From assembly GCA_039186015.1 (NCBI GenBank), contig JBCDAH010000060.1, positions 1 to 28,499 of the forward strand: a stretch of DNA of 28,499 bases, in the 5' to 3' direction. The notes under the pieces are model-generated. The model made no database searches and was not told the DNA's origin. It was given only the letters and a program-made list of their open reading frames with translations. Both the position numbers and the translations under genes were made by a program. Numbering within the stretch: position 1 is the first letter of the stretch; the number at the start of each line of letters is the position of its first letter. The stretch is from JBCBWG01 sp039186015. GTDB lineage: Bacteria; Pseudomonadota; Alphaproteobacteria; Rhizobiales; Hyphomicrobiaceae. Below are positions 1 through 7,913 of the stretch, piece by piece.

Positions 1-247
1 ATATCTGAGCGCGCGCGTCAACTCTTGAGAAGAATTATGCAGCCGGCTGCTTTGACAAGTTGCCACCGGCGTGCCAGCGTCTGGTGTGGCGAAAGCCATG
101 CCAACCACAGAAGCCGCCTCATAAAGGTGGTCATGGGCGGCAGCCAAGGCACTCGGTTTCCGCGACGTACCGATCCAAAACATAACGCTAACTGGGCGGG
201 GCATCGCAATTTGGCTGTCGGAGGAAACGAATTGGGAGATAAGTCAT

Positions 248-1321
248 ATGAAACTCGCGAAACTGGCGTTGTTTGCTGGCGTGGCCGCACTTGCTGCGAC
301 CGGCCTGCTGGCATCGGACGCGGATGCCCAGAAGCGCGTTCGCTGGAAGATGCAAAGCGCCTTCGGATCAACTCTGCCGCTGCTTGGTGAAGGTGCAATC
401 CGCTTCACCAAAAACGTTGCGGAAATGACTGACGACCGCTTTCAGATTAAGTTCTTCGAGCCGGGCGCTCTCGTGCCGCCACTTGAGTGCTTCGACGCAG
501 CTGCGAAAGGCTCCGTTGATTTGTGCTGGACGACGCCGGGCTACTACACCGGCAAGTATCCTGCTCTCGCGTTCTTCTCTGCCGTGCCGTTCGGGCCGAA
601 CCTCGGCGAGTTCATGGCTTGGAAGAAGTTCGGGAACGGCGACAAGTTGATGAATGAGATCTTCGCCAAGCATGGTCTCGTGTTCATTGATGCCTATTGC
701 CACGGCGCTGAGACATCGGGTTGGTTCAAGAATCAGCTCAAGTCCATGGACGAGCTCAAGGGTCTGAAGATGCGCTTCTTCGGCCTTGGCGCGAAGGTCA
801 TGCAGAAGTTCGGCGTGTCGACACAGCTGCTGGCGGGTGCCGACATCTATCCGGCGCTTGAGCGTGGCGTGATCGATGCAACCGAGTTCTCGATGCCAAC
901 GATGGACATCAAGTTCGGCTTCTATCAGATCGCGAAGAACAACTACTTCCCGGGCTGGCACCAGCAGACGTCGTGTGGCGGTCTCCTGCTCGCGAAGTCG
1001 CAGATTGATGGTCTTCCAAAGAGCTATAAGAAGATTCTGGAGATCACCGCATCTGAAGGCATGGCCTACATCTTCGCGGACTCGGAAGCGCGTAACCCGG
1101 CCGCGATGCAAGAAATGCAGACCAAGCATGGCGTCAAGGTTCGTCGTTGGTCCGATGCTGAGCTCGGCCGGTACGAGCAGGCTTGGCTGGACGTGATCAA
1201 GGAAGAGTCGGCGAACGATCCGCTCTTCAAGAAGGTCGCCGACGACTACCTCGCATTCCGGAAGACCTACCGGATCTGGGGTAACGCACAAGCTTTGAAG
1301 TCGACGTACCTCGACAACTAG
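248..1321 (+). CDS. TRAP transporter substrate-binding protein (DctP family)
   Basis: This is a periplasmic solute-binding protein of 357 aa that would deliver an organic acid-like ligand to the TRAP permeases encoded next to it. Residues 1-27 form a Sec signal peptide with a likely cleavage after ADA. The mature part has the DctP fold hallmarks: an LKGLKMRFFG segment whose Arg176 corresponds to the carboxylate-clamping arginine of the family, and a following ALERGVIDATEF segment. From memory the sequence resembles the FcbT1-like branch (mannitol/chloroaromatic TRAP group) because of the FGFYQIAKN and PGWHQQ stretch near residues 224-240. The ATG is preceded by a GGGAGA ribosome-binding site. 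The ligand cannot be read from the sequence. The 247 bp upstream contain no gene; a TTGACA at 52-57 lacks a convincing -10 partner. Confidence 0.93.
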   Translation: MKLAKLALFAGVAALAATGLLASDADAQKRVRWKMQSAFGSTLPLLGEGAIRFTKNVAEMTDDRFQIKFFEPGALVPPLECFDAAAKGSVDLCWTTPGYYTGKYPALAFFSAVPFGPNLGEFMAWKKFGNGDKLMNEIFAKHGLVFIDAYCHGAETSGWFKNQLKSMDELKGLKMRFFGLGAKVMQKFGVSTQLLAGADIYPALERGVIDATEFSMPTMDIKFGFYQIAKNNYFPGWHQQTSCGGLLLAKSQIDGLPKSYKKILEITASEGMAYIFADSEARNPAAMQEMQTKHGVKVRRWSDAELGRYEQAWLDVIKEESANDPLFKKVADDYLAFRKTYRIWGNAQALKSTYLDN

Positions 1322-1722
1322 CAAGCGACGTGATCGCGGTGGTGCACAGCGTGCCCTACCGCGATTTCGCCAGCCGCGCACACAGCGGTCAGAAAAAACA
1401 AAAGCTCACCAATAATGGGCCGTGCGCGCTCACCGGCATCGCAGCTGTCTCAAATGCGCGCCGCACACGACAAAGATTTGCCGGCGGTCACAGGCCGAGC
1501 TGCCGGCGTACGGGTCGGAACGTTTAGGACTTGGAACGCTTAAGACATGGACGATCGCGACCGCGCGGTGCGGTCGTTGAGATTGAATCAGAGAAATAAA
1601 CGTCGAGATCAGCGTCGAGAGGCGTGTTCGCGAAACCGGTGGCAACAACGCCAGGCGCGATCAAGCGCGATCGAGATCAACGCCGACGCACGGCGAGACG
1701 CTAGGGTTGGAAAGGGACGTCA
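1322..1722 (+). other. Gap between TRAP binding protein and large permease
   Basis: This 401 bp gap holds no convincing gene. Short ORFs in it have Arg-rich compositions typical of out-of-frame reading. It contains a strong stem-loop at 1333-1365 (listed separately), an A-rich patch near 1395, and a tandem of two near-identical 10-mers (GCGCGATCAA then GCGCGATCGA) at 1655-1674. The large permease has its own AAGGGA ribosome-binding site just upstream of 1723. The gap is unusually long for TRAP genes, which are often tightly packed. Confidence 0.6.
1333..1365 (+). terminator. Stem-loop after the TRAP binding-protein gene
   Basis: ATCGCGGT at 1333-1340 pairs perfectly with ACCGCGAT at 1358-1365. 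The inner segment continues the stem with one G-U pair and one mismatch, ending in GCAC/GTGC around a three-base loop. It starts 11 bp after the stop codon. No U-run follows, so it is better read as an mRNA-stabilising or attenuating hairpin that keeps binding-protein transcript in excess over permease transcript than as a full intrinsic terminator. Confidence 0.55.
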
Positions 1723-3231
1723 ATGGCGGAGACGCAACGCACACCCGAACGTGTGGGTGGTGGCTGGACCGCAACGGTCATCTCATTGGTCGTTCTCGGC
1801 CTGATCGTCGCGGGCGTGACGTACGTCTCGTCTCTTGGCACCGATCAACGCGAGGAACTTCTCTATCTGGCTCAGGACTATCTGCCGATCGTGATGTTCG
1901 CCACACTTGCCGTGTTGCTGTTCACGGGCTTTCCCGTCGCCTTCATCCTTGGGGGATTGGCACTTCTCTTCGGGCTCATCGGCTACTTCCTCGGCGTCTT
2001 CAAACTGATCGAGTTCTTCAACTTCCTACCGCGCATCTGGGGTCAAGCGGCCGAGAACCTCGTGCTTGTGGCGGTCCCCGCGTTCGTGTTCATGGGCGTG
2101 ATGATGGAGCGCAGCGGCATTGCCAATGACCTGCTCTACTGCGTCCAGGTTCTGTTGAAACGCGTGCCGGGCGCCCTCGCTCTGGCCGTCACGATTATGG
2201 GCACGATCCTTGCCGCAATGACCGGTATCATCGGTGCCTCGGTCACGATGATGACGGCGCTTGCGCTGCCAACCATGATCCGGCAAGGCTACAGCCACGG
2301 ATTGGCTTGCGGCACCATCGCAGCCTCGGGAACACTTGGCATTCTCATCCCGCCAAGCATCATGCTGATCATCATGGCCGACCTGATGTCGGTGTCGGTT
2401 GGCAATGTGTTTATGGCGGCCATCGCCCCAGGCCTCATGCTGGCAAGTCTCTACATCCTGTTCATTATTACGATTTCATCGCTGCGGCCGCAGATTGCGC
2501 CGCCGCTGCCGCCGGAAGCGTTGTCTGTTCCGCGCGGCGAGATGGCCGGCCTACTGTTCCGCAGCTTTTTCCCGCCTGTGTTCCTGATCAGCCTGATCAA
2601 GGGCTCGATCCTGTTCGGTTGGGCGACACCAAGTGAAGCCGGCGCCGTCGGTGCATTCGGTGCGATGTTGCTCGCACTGCTTGCCGGACGGCTTGGCTTC
2701 GGCGTTCTGCAGGACGTTTGCCACACCTCGGCGCGGACGGTCGCGATGATCTTCTTCATCATCGTCAGCGCGACGTGTTTTGCCTATGTCTATCGCGCGC
2801 TCGGTGGTGACGACATCGTCGAGCACATGATCCAGAGCGCCGGGTTGTCATCGTGGGGCTTTTTGTTACTGCTGATGGCAATCACGTTTGTGCTCGGCTT
2901 CTTCCTCGACTGGATTGAGATCACCCTCATCGTTCTGCCGGTGTTCGCGCCAATGGTTGCCGGGCTCGACTTCGGCGATCACGTCGCCAAGTCGGAAGTG
3001 ACGATCTGGTTCCTGATCCTGATGGCGATCAACCTTCAGACATCGTTTTTGACACCGCCCTTCGGTTTCGCCCTGTTCTATTTAAAGGGCATTGCGCCGA
3101 AGCAGGTGAAGATCCAGAGCATCTACTACGGGATCATTCCATTCGTGATCTTGCAGCTGTGCGCACTGGTGCTGGTGTTGCGTTACCCCGACATCGCGCT
3201 GTCCTTGATGCGGCACACGTACGGAGAATGA
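1723..3231 (+). CDS. TRAP transporter large permease (DctM family)
   Basis: This is the large integral membrane subunit of the TRAP transporter, which carries the sodium-coupled transport pathway. The 502 aa protein is hydrophobic throughout. Family motifs include TGFPVAFILGG (about residue 66), GASVTMMTALALPTM near 172-186, and SGTLGILIPPSIMLII near 203, the last being the characteristic DctM GxxIPPS region. It is about 70 aa longer than a typical DctM (about 430 aa) because of an N-terminal extension with an extra membrane segment (roughly residues 14-36) ahead of the first core helix. The ATG has an AAGGGA ribosome-binding site. It works with the binding protein at 248 and the small subunit at 3283. 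Confidence 0.93.
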   Translation: MAETQRTPERVGGGWTATVISLVVLGLIVAGVTYVSSLGTDQREELLYLAQDYLPIVMFATLAVLLFTGFPVAFILGGLALLFGLIGYFLGVFKLIEFFNFLPRIWGQAAENLVLVAVPAFVFMGVMMERSGIANDLLYCVQVLLKRVPGALALAVTIMGTILAAMTGIIGASVTMMTALALPTMIRQGYSHGLACGTIAASGTLGILIPPSIMLIIMADLMSVSVGNVFMAAIAPGLMLASLYILFIITISSLRPQIAPPLPPEALSVPRGEMAGLLFRSFFPPVFLISLIKGSILFGWATPSEAGAVGAFGAMLLALLAGRLGFGVLQDVCHTSARTVAMIFFIIVSATCFAYVYRALGGDDIVEHMIQSAGLSSWGFLLLLMAITFVLGFFLDWIEITLIVLPVFAPMVAGLDFGDHVAKSEVTIWFLILMAINLQTSFLTPPFGFALFYLKGIAPKQVKIQSIYYGIIPFVILQLCALVLVLRYPDIALSLMRHTYGE

Positions 3232-3282
3232 GGATGCAGTCTCCGACCGCACAATTGATCGCGAGGACTCACGGAGGATTAC

Positions 3283-4074
3283 ATGTCAGCGAATTCGGAT
3301 GAGATCCGCGAGTATCGCCGGGAAGAACGACCATTCGTCTTGCGGGCCAGTTTCTGGCTCCGCGCGTTTGTCGATCAGGTTGGAAAGCTCGCGTCCTGGC
3401 TCATTGTCCCGCTTGTCTTGATCACTTGTCTTGATGTTGTCGCCCGCAAAATGATCTGGCGTTCGGCGGACGGCACAGAGGTCTACGGCCTGCAGATTTG
3501 GCTGGTGAACAACGTCAGCCAAATGTTCGGTTCAACGTTGCTTCAGGAACTTGAGTGGCACTTGCACACGGGCCTGTTCGCACTGGTTCTTGGCTACGGC
3601 TACATCTACAACACGCATGTGCGTGTTGACTTGGTGCGCGAGACGCTGTCGTTCCGCAAGCGCGCCTGGATCGAGTTCATCGGCATCACGATATTCATGC
3701 TGCCGTTCTGCTTGATCGCGACCTATTTTGCGATTGTCTACGCCTATGACTCGTGGGCCGTGAATGAGATTTCGGCATCAACCGTCGGCCTGACCCACCG
3801 TTGGATCATCAAGAGTGTTCTGGCCTTCGGCTTCATTGTCGCGGCGGTATCCGGATTCGCCGTCTGGCTTCAGATGGTCGTTGCCCTGTTTGGCAATCCA
3901 AACCGAAGGTTCGATCTCATGGCCGTCGAATGGCCGGAGCAGTCCGGTCAGACGATCGAAGGTAAGCGCCGGATCGAAATCGACGACGACGTCCCGGCAT
4001 TCGAAACATCAGATGCAACGGCAAAGGATGATGGGGCGCCGATTGGCTCCGCACAGCGCCAGCCGGCGGAGTAG
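3283..4074 (+). CDS. TRAP transporter small permease (DctQ family)
   Basis: This is the four-helix small membrane subunit that pairs with the DctM-type permease. Predicted membrane segments lie at about residues 37-58, 96-118, 124-152 and 164-192. The segment reading HTGLFALVLGYGYIYNTHVR followed by VDLVRE is a family signature. At 263 aa it is longer than usual, because a polar C-terminal tail of about 55 residues, rich in Asp, Glu and Ala, follows the last helix. The gene starts 51 bp after the large permease and has a strong GGAGG ribosome-binding site. Gene order is binding protein, large, small, whereas many TRAP operons are P-Q-M. Confidence 0.9.
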   Translation: MSANSDEIREYRREERPFVLRASFWLRAFVDQVGKLASWLIVPLVLITCLDVVARKMIWRSADGTEVYGLQIWLVNNVSQMFGSTLLQELEWHLHTGLFALVLGYGYIYNTHVRVDLVRETLSFRKRAWIEFIGITIFMLPFCLIATYFAIVYAYDSWAVNEISASTVGLTHRWIIKSVLAFGFIVAAVSGFAVWLQMVVALFGNPNRRFDLMAVEWPEQSGQTIEGKRRIEIDDDVPAFETSDATAKDDGAPIGSAQRQPAE

Positions 4075-4098
4075 TCCTTTGCCGGATAACGCGTTAGG

Positions 4099-4125
4099 GC
4101 TGCGGGCGACGGCATAGGCCGCAGC
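4099..4125 (+). terminator. Stem-loop after the TRAP operon
   Basis: GCTGCGG at 4099-4105 pairs perfectly with CCGCAGC at 4119-4125 around a 13-base loop, 24 bp after the small-permease stop codon. No T-run follows. It may end or protect the TRAP transcript. Identity as a terminator is uncertain. Confidence 0.35.
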
Positions 4126-4248
4126 GCCATCAAGCATTCGTGACTCTGTTTCCTGTGCCGTGACGTGTCTACTGGGTTTGAGCGGTTGCAGGAGCGGCGC
4201 GCGCCACCTTTTGTATGCAGCCGACAACGCGCGACGGAGTGCCTTGGG

Positions 4249-4749
4249 ATGAACCTGGACTGGGACCGTATGTTCCGCCGGTACGTCTATGACGCGGAAA
4301 CGACGCCCTATGGGACACCTGTGGACCGGTTGACTCGTAGCCAGGCCGACAGCGAGGTGTTCGTTTACACCGTTTTTCTGATCATCCTGTTTGCGACCAT
4401 CGGTGTTGCCGGCTTGTCCGGCAAGATGCCGCATGGCGACGTGATCGGCGTCCCCATCTATGCGTTCTTTCTCGTTTGGATGGCGGTCTTGTTTGCGTGG
4501 ACAAAGTCCGTCAGTTCCGGCGCATTTTGCGCGACCGCGCCGGTCGCCGGAATGCTGTATTGCGCCGTTTATGGCTTCCCGCCTGGATTGGGGATCCTCG
4601 ATAAGTCGCTGATCATTGCAGTTCTTGCGCTCTTGCTCGTTTACAGCTGGCGCATCGTCCGCATTGCCGCCGGCTACACGTCTATGCCGCCTGGTAAGCC
4701 TAGGAAACGTGGCCGCCGCAACCCTTATGAACCCCATGACACCGCCTGA
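4249..4749 (+). CDS. Conserved four-helix membrane protein of unknown function
   Basis: This 166 aa protein begins with a polar stretch containing RYVYDAETTPYGTPVDRLTR, followed by four probable membrane helices (about residues 38-58, 65-83, 87-106 and 111-134) and a basic tail ending in NPYEPHDTA. It resembles a conserved hypothetical family that I recall from Hyphomicrobiales and relatives, with the pattern RYVxDxxxTPYxxPVxRLxRxQA. I do not know its function. The ATG at 4249 has GGAG at 4236-4239. An upstream in-frame GTG at 4165 would add 28 residues but lacks a good ribosome-binding site. It overlaps the next gene, which suggests co-expression. Confidence 0.75.
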   Translation: MNLDWDRMFRRYVYDAETTPYGTPVDRLTRSQADSEVFVYTVFLIILFATIGVAGLSGKMPHGDVIGVPIYAFFLVWMAVLFAWTKSVSSGAFCATAPVAGMLYCAVYGFPPGLGILDKSLIIAVLALLLVYSWRIVRIAAGYTSMPPGKPRKRGRRNPYEPHDTA

Positions 4750-5452
4750 GGCGAAGCGCGCGAAGACCTCCGAGACGGTCAGGGAGGACGGCGGTCTGCG
4801 TGCCCTTGGGCCGCTCATCGTTGCCACCTTCCCGATTCATCGGACGGCGTTTGTGTTTGTGAATGTTGCTCTGACCGTCGCGAATGTCGTCACGGGCCCG
4901 CCGTGGTGGGGTGTTTGGCCATTGCTGATCACGGGCGCGCTGTTTTGTGTGCATTGGTTGACCGTAGCCTCGATGCGCGCTGACGAGAGTTGGGCGGATG
5001 CACGTGCCAAGCGCCTGCAGGAACGCAGCTACGACCATGGCCACATCGAGGACATCATCGACCGTCGCGTGGCCGCGTCGTCGCACCAAAGTCAATCGGA
5101 GACGCGCCAAGCGAAGAAGAGCTCAGGCTCTACCCACGCATCTCGTGCCGGTCGCATAAGCGCGCTCCTCATGGTTGCCGCAGCACTGCTAATCGGTCCG
5201 TTGCGTGACCAGGTGCACGCACACAGCTGGTACCCTTACGAGTGCTGTGATGACGGCGACTGTGCGCCCGTCATCTCCACAGAGCGGTTGTCGTTGGGAC
5301 AGGCGATCATTGTCGTCAGCAAGTTCGGGCGGGTGGAGGTCCCAGATAGTTTCCCGCGCCGCCCGTCTCAGGACAATCAAATGCACATTTGCATCCTGAG
5401 AACGCCGAACGGCCCAATCCCACGATGCTTCTTTGTGCCGGGGTTGTCTTAA
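4727..5452 (+). CDS. 2TM-domain protein fused to a secreted HSWYP/ECC-type domain
   Basis: This is a 241 aa protein with two recognisable parts. Residues 31-80 resemble the 2TM domain (FPIHRTAFVFVNVALTV, then PPWWGVWPLLITG), a helical hairpin found in several sensor and hypothetical proteins. After a polar linker (85-135), residues 143-165 look like a signal peptide or third helix, followed by HSWYPYECC and DGDCAPV. That Cys-rich motif marks a small periplasmic protein family common in Hyphomicrobiales, usually encoded alone. Function is unknown for both parts. The start at 4727 overlaps the preceding gene by 23 bp; ATG 4736 is an alternative. It ends 15 bp from the convergent gene at 5468. 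Confidence 0.72.
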   Translation: MNPMTPPEAKRAKTSETVREDGGLRALGPLIVATFPIHRTAFVFVNVALTVANVVTGPPWWGVWPLLITGALFCVHWLTVASMRADESWADARAKRLQERSYDHGHIEDIIDRRVAASSHQSQSETRQAKKSSGSTHASRAGRISALLMVAAALLIGPLRDQVHAHSWYPYECCDDGDCAPVISTERLSLGQAIIVVSKFGRVEVPDSFPRRPSQDNQMHICILRTPNGPIPRCFFVPGLS

Positions 5453-5467
5453 AGCTTGTCGCACCCC

Positions 5468-6241
5468 CTACTTGTTGAACGCGCGCAGAACCATGTGCAG
5501 TTGTGACATGCAGCGCTCCCCGTGCAGGACCTGCAATGCGCGATCCTTGTCCGGCAACTGTGCGATCAGGCGCAATCGAATGGTGATCATATCGCGCGAT
5601 GGCGTCATCAGGGCGTAACGCTCGGCCCTCGGCTCAACATCGGCTGGCCACGGCGCGGTTCGCGCGCCAGCGGCAAAGTTGATTACCGTCCGTTTGGCTG
5701 ACTTGAAATCGACGAGTGTCAGTTTCAGCGGACCGGCCGCGCGTTCTCGCGTCAGCAACAAGGATTGACCACGCGCGACGCAGACATCGCCGGACGCCGA
5801 AATCGGGATGTGACGCCAGGAGAATGCCGCTGCAGAGCCTGAATCTGCGGCTCTCGGTTGCAGCGGCGGTGCAAAGCCGCGGGTGGCGCCGACGCTGCTC
5901 GTCGTTGTGCCGCCGGTCTGTACATACTTTTTTACGCTGTCCCATAGCGCTGCGTTGCGCGACAAGCCCTTCGTGAAGGCGCTTGCCTTGCCCTGGAAGG
6001 GCCCGGTCACGGTTTTTGTCGCGCCATTCGGGAGCATCAGAACGACCGAGTTGCCGGACGGCACCGAAATCGCGTCCACACTCTTCAGTGTGCGTCCCGC
6101 TTTGAGTGACGGCGCGCTCGATTGGAGGACGATCACATCGGCAACTGCGGTGGAGACAGCCGCTGCAGCGCATGCGCAACTTGCGAGTGCCGAGACAGTG
6201 AACGCTCGGCGAAATGGTGCGAACGACAGACGAGGAATCAT
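5468..6241 (-). CDS. Secreted FecR-like protein of unknown function
   Basis: This 257 aa protein has a signal peptide (residues 1-34, cleavage after AVA). Residues 36-85 contain VLQSSAPSLKAG, then VPSGNSVVLMLPNGATKTV and TGPF, a pattern typical of FecR-like beta domains that present a charge or glycine-rich surface in the periplasm. The remainder (140-257) is a second beta-rich region with Cys at the predicted periplasmic side. The ATG at 6241 has GGGAG six bases upstream; an in-frame start at 6280 would precede the signal peptide with a polar leader and is less likely. It lies downstream of the CHASE2 gene on the same strand, so the two probably act together in periplasmic sensing. The exact role is not known. 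Confidence 0.72.
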   Translation of the reverse strand: MIPRLSFAPFRRAFTVSALASCACAAAAVSTAVADVIVLQSSAPSLKAGRTLKSVDAISVPSGNSVVLMLPNGATKTVTGPFQGKASAFTKGLSRNAALWDSVKKYVQTGGTTTSSVGATRGFAPPLQPRAADSGSAAAFSWRHIPISASGDVCVARGQSLLLTRERAAGPLKLTLVDFKSAKRTVINFAAGARTAPWPADVEPRAERYALMTPSRDMITIRLRLIAQLPDKDRALQVLHGERCMSQLHMVLRAFNK

Positions 6242-6359
6242 TGATGGCTCCCATGAAGTTATACGCGAGGTCTGGTCCACGTCAGAAAATGCCGAGACGG
6301 TGTGCCGCGCATCTGTGACGATCGTTAGCCCAACCGGCGCGAGCGGTCGACTGCCCTGT

Positions 6360-7502
6360 TCATGCCGAGATCAGTCGTGCAAATCGATGCACGATTACGC
6401 CGCCCGTAACGCCCATGACCATGGCGAGAACGCAGGCTTGAAATGGTAAAAACTGGCGGATGGTCGCAAAAAGCACTGTGTCGATAACGGCAACAGCGAT
6501 GAGGGCAGTGCTTCCGTAGACTGTGACGGCACCAGTGCCGTACCGCAATCCAAAGAACAGGCCGAGACAGGCAAGCAGCCCATACACCCCCAACAATGTT
6601 TCTCTCGGCAAGCGCCGGATATCGCGGTTGTCCAGGATTTGTGCGACAACTTGTGCCTGTAGAAAAACGCCGTCGTGTTCTTCGCCTTCCCAGTCGGGAA
6701 GCGGCGTTGCATGCCGATCCACATCCGGCAGGCTGGACCCAACAATGATAACCCGTCCTTTGATCAAAGGCGCGAGAGCAGTAGCAGCAGGTGCAGGGCC
6801 GTCGAGTCCCGGCGGCGCGAGGAGATGGGCGGGCAAGGTGACAAACGTATCCGATCCGTCTTCCGGCTTCAGGAGCCATGCGATGCGGCGCGGCTCTGAC
6901 AACGGCTCGGCCTTGGGCGCGGCCAGCTGCCCCGAAAAGCTTCGTCGAAAGGTGCCATCATCTGCGACAGGTGGCGCGAGATATCTGACAATTCGGTCGT
7001 CGCCCCGGAGAAGATTGGCATAGCCGGGTCGCGCACCGCTCTTGCGCAGAAAGATGGTCTGATAGTCCCGTTCCTGCTGCAGCAACTCCGACCGCGAGTC
7101 GGCGACGGCGAGAACAATCGGTGTCTTCGCCGTACGGATGGCCTCCACAAGTTGTTGATCTTTCTCGGGTTCCGTCGCGCGCAGCATCAGGAAATCGATG
7201 CCGATCGCTTTCGCGCCCATGCCGTCCAGCGTTGTTATCAGCCGCGCCAGCAGTTTTCGGTCCGGCGGCAGGCGATAGGGATACGGTGCGAGCGTTTCTT
7301 CCGTAACCGCGACGATGGCGACCTTCTTGTGCTGCGTCGGCTCTCGATCGGCCAAGAATGCCGTGCGCCAGTCGCCGGACCAGTGCTCGACCCACACCAG
7401 CAGCGAGTTTTTCGCGCTCCAATCGACGACCGCAAGCGTCGCAGCGATCCAGCCAAGCGCGAGGCACGTGACCGCGAGTCGTTTGAAAATGAGCTTGACC
7501 AC
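6360..7502 (-). CDS. CHASE2-domain membrane protein without output domain
   Basis: An N-terminal membrane helix (about residues 5-25) is followed by a large periplasmic CHASE2 domain. Hallmarks are VAIVAVTEETL, the GAKAIGIDFLM segment, and GRVIIVGSSLPDVDRHATPL near the domain end. Three C-terminal helices follow, and the protein stops with RFARLISA directly after the last one. Most CHASE2 proteins continue into adenylate cyclase, GGDEF or kinase domains; none is present here. I chose GTG 7502 (380 aa) because CGGGG lies a few bases upstream; an in-frame GTG at 7574 gives 404 aa but has no well-placed ribosome-binding site. The FecR-like gene follows 118 bp downstream on the same strand. The ligand is unknown. 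Confidence 0.82.
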   Translation of the reverse strand: MVKLIFKRLAVTCLALGWIAATLAVVDWSAKNSLLVWVEHWSGDWRTAFLADREPTQHKKVAIVAVTEETLAPYPYRLPPDRKLLARLITTLDGMGAKAIGIDFLMLRATEPEKDQQLVEAIRTAKTPIVLAVADSRSELLQQERDYQTIFLRKSGARPGYANLLRGDDRIVRYLAPPVADDGTFRRSFSGQLAAPKAEPLSEPRRIAWLLKPEDGSDTFVTLPAHLLAPPGLDGPAPAATALAPLIKGRVIIVGSSLPDVDRHATPLPDWEGEEHDGVFLQAQVVAQILDNRDIRRLPRETLLGVYGLLACLGLFFGLRYGTGAVTVYGSTALIAVAVIDTVLFATIRQFLPFQACVLAMVMGVTGGVIVHRFARLISA

Positions 7503-7913
7503 TTTGCCCCGGTGCGCCGTAAAGATCGTCAGGATGCTGACGGGAAGAGCCGTCGCGCGCCAAGATACGGTCACGGCCAGGCAGAGACAATCTCCGATCC
7601 GAGCATTTGATGGTATTCCATCTCAACGCGCGGTCGATCGGTCATCGCCGACCAATGCAGCTTATCTCCCAGCCGCGGCCGGCGACACAACGATCGGATG
7701 GGACTCGACCAAGCAAATCCGAGGAGAGTGGCGCCGGACGGTTACGCTAAATCTGAAAAGATGTCGCCTCGCAGGCTCTGGCTCGATGTCTCGCGGTACA
7801 CTATGGTCGCGGGCCTTGGCGGGTTGCCGCCTCGGGCGGGAATGCGGGACGGTTCCAGCGAAATCTGAAACACCCTGATGCTCAAGATCGCGATTGGACA
7901 ACGAGACGCCAGT
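7503..7913. promoter_or_regulatory. Divergent intergenic region between CHASE2 gene and matB-like gene
   Basis: This stretch of about 410 bp separates two divergently transcribed genes and should hold both promoters. I see no convincing small gene. A 10-mer AAATCTGAAA occurs twice in direct orientation, at 7749-7758 and 7861-7870, the second copy lying about 45 bp before the ligase start. No clear -35/-10 pair stands out. If the CHASE2 gene starts at 7574 instead, the gap shrinks to 339 bp. Confidence 0.4.

Noticed and set aside
52..80. TTGACA at 52-57 as a promoter for the TRAP operon
   Set aside because: No -10-like hexamer lies at 16-18 bp spacing, so the match is probably by chance.
368..1381. 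Long minus-strand frame opposite the TRAP binding-protein gene
   Set aside because: It is the antisense of a clear DctP-type gene; its His/Arg/Leu-rich translation has no protein-like features.
1655..1674. Tandem 10-mers (GCGCGATCAA, GCGCGATCGA)
   Set aside because: Only two imperfect copies, short and GC-rich; too little to call a repeat array or operator.
1547..1804. Plus-strand frame in the TRAP gap
   Set aside because: Arg/Asn-rich composition, no ribosome-binding site, and it runs out of frame into the large permease gene.
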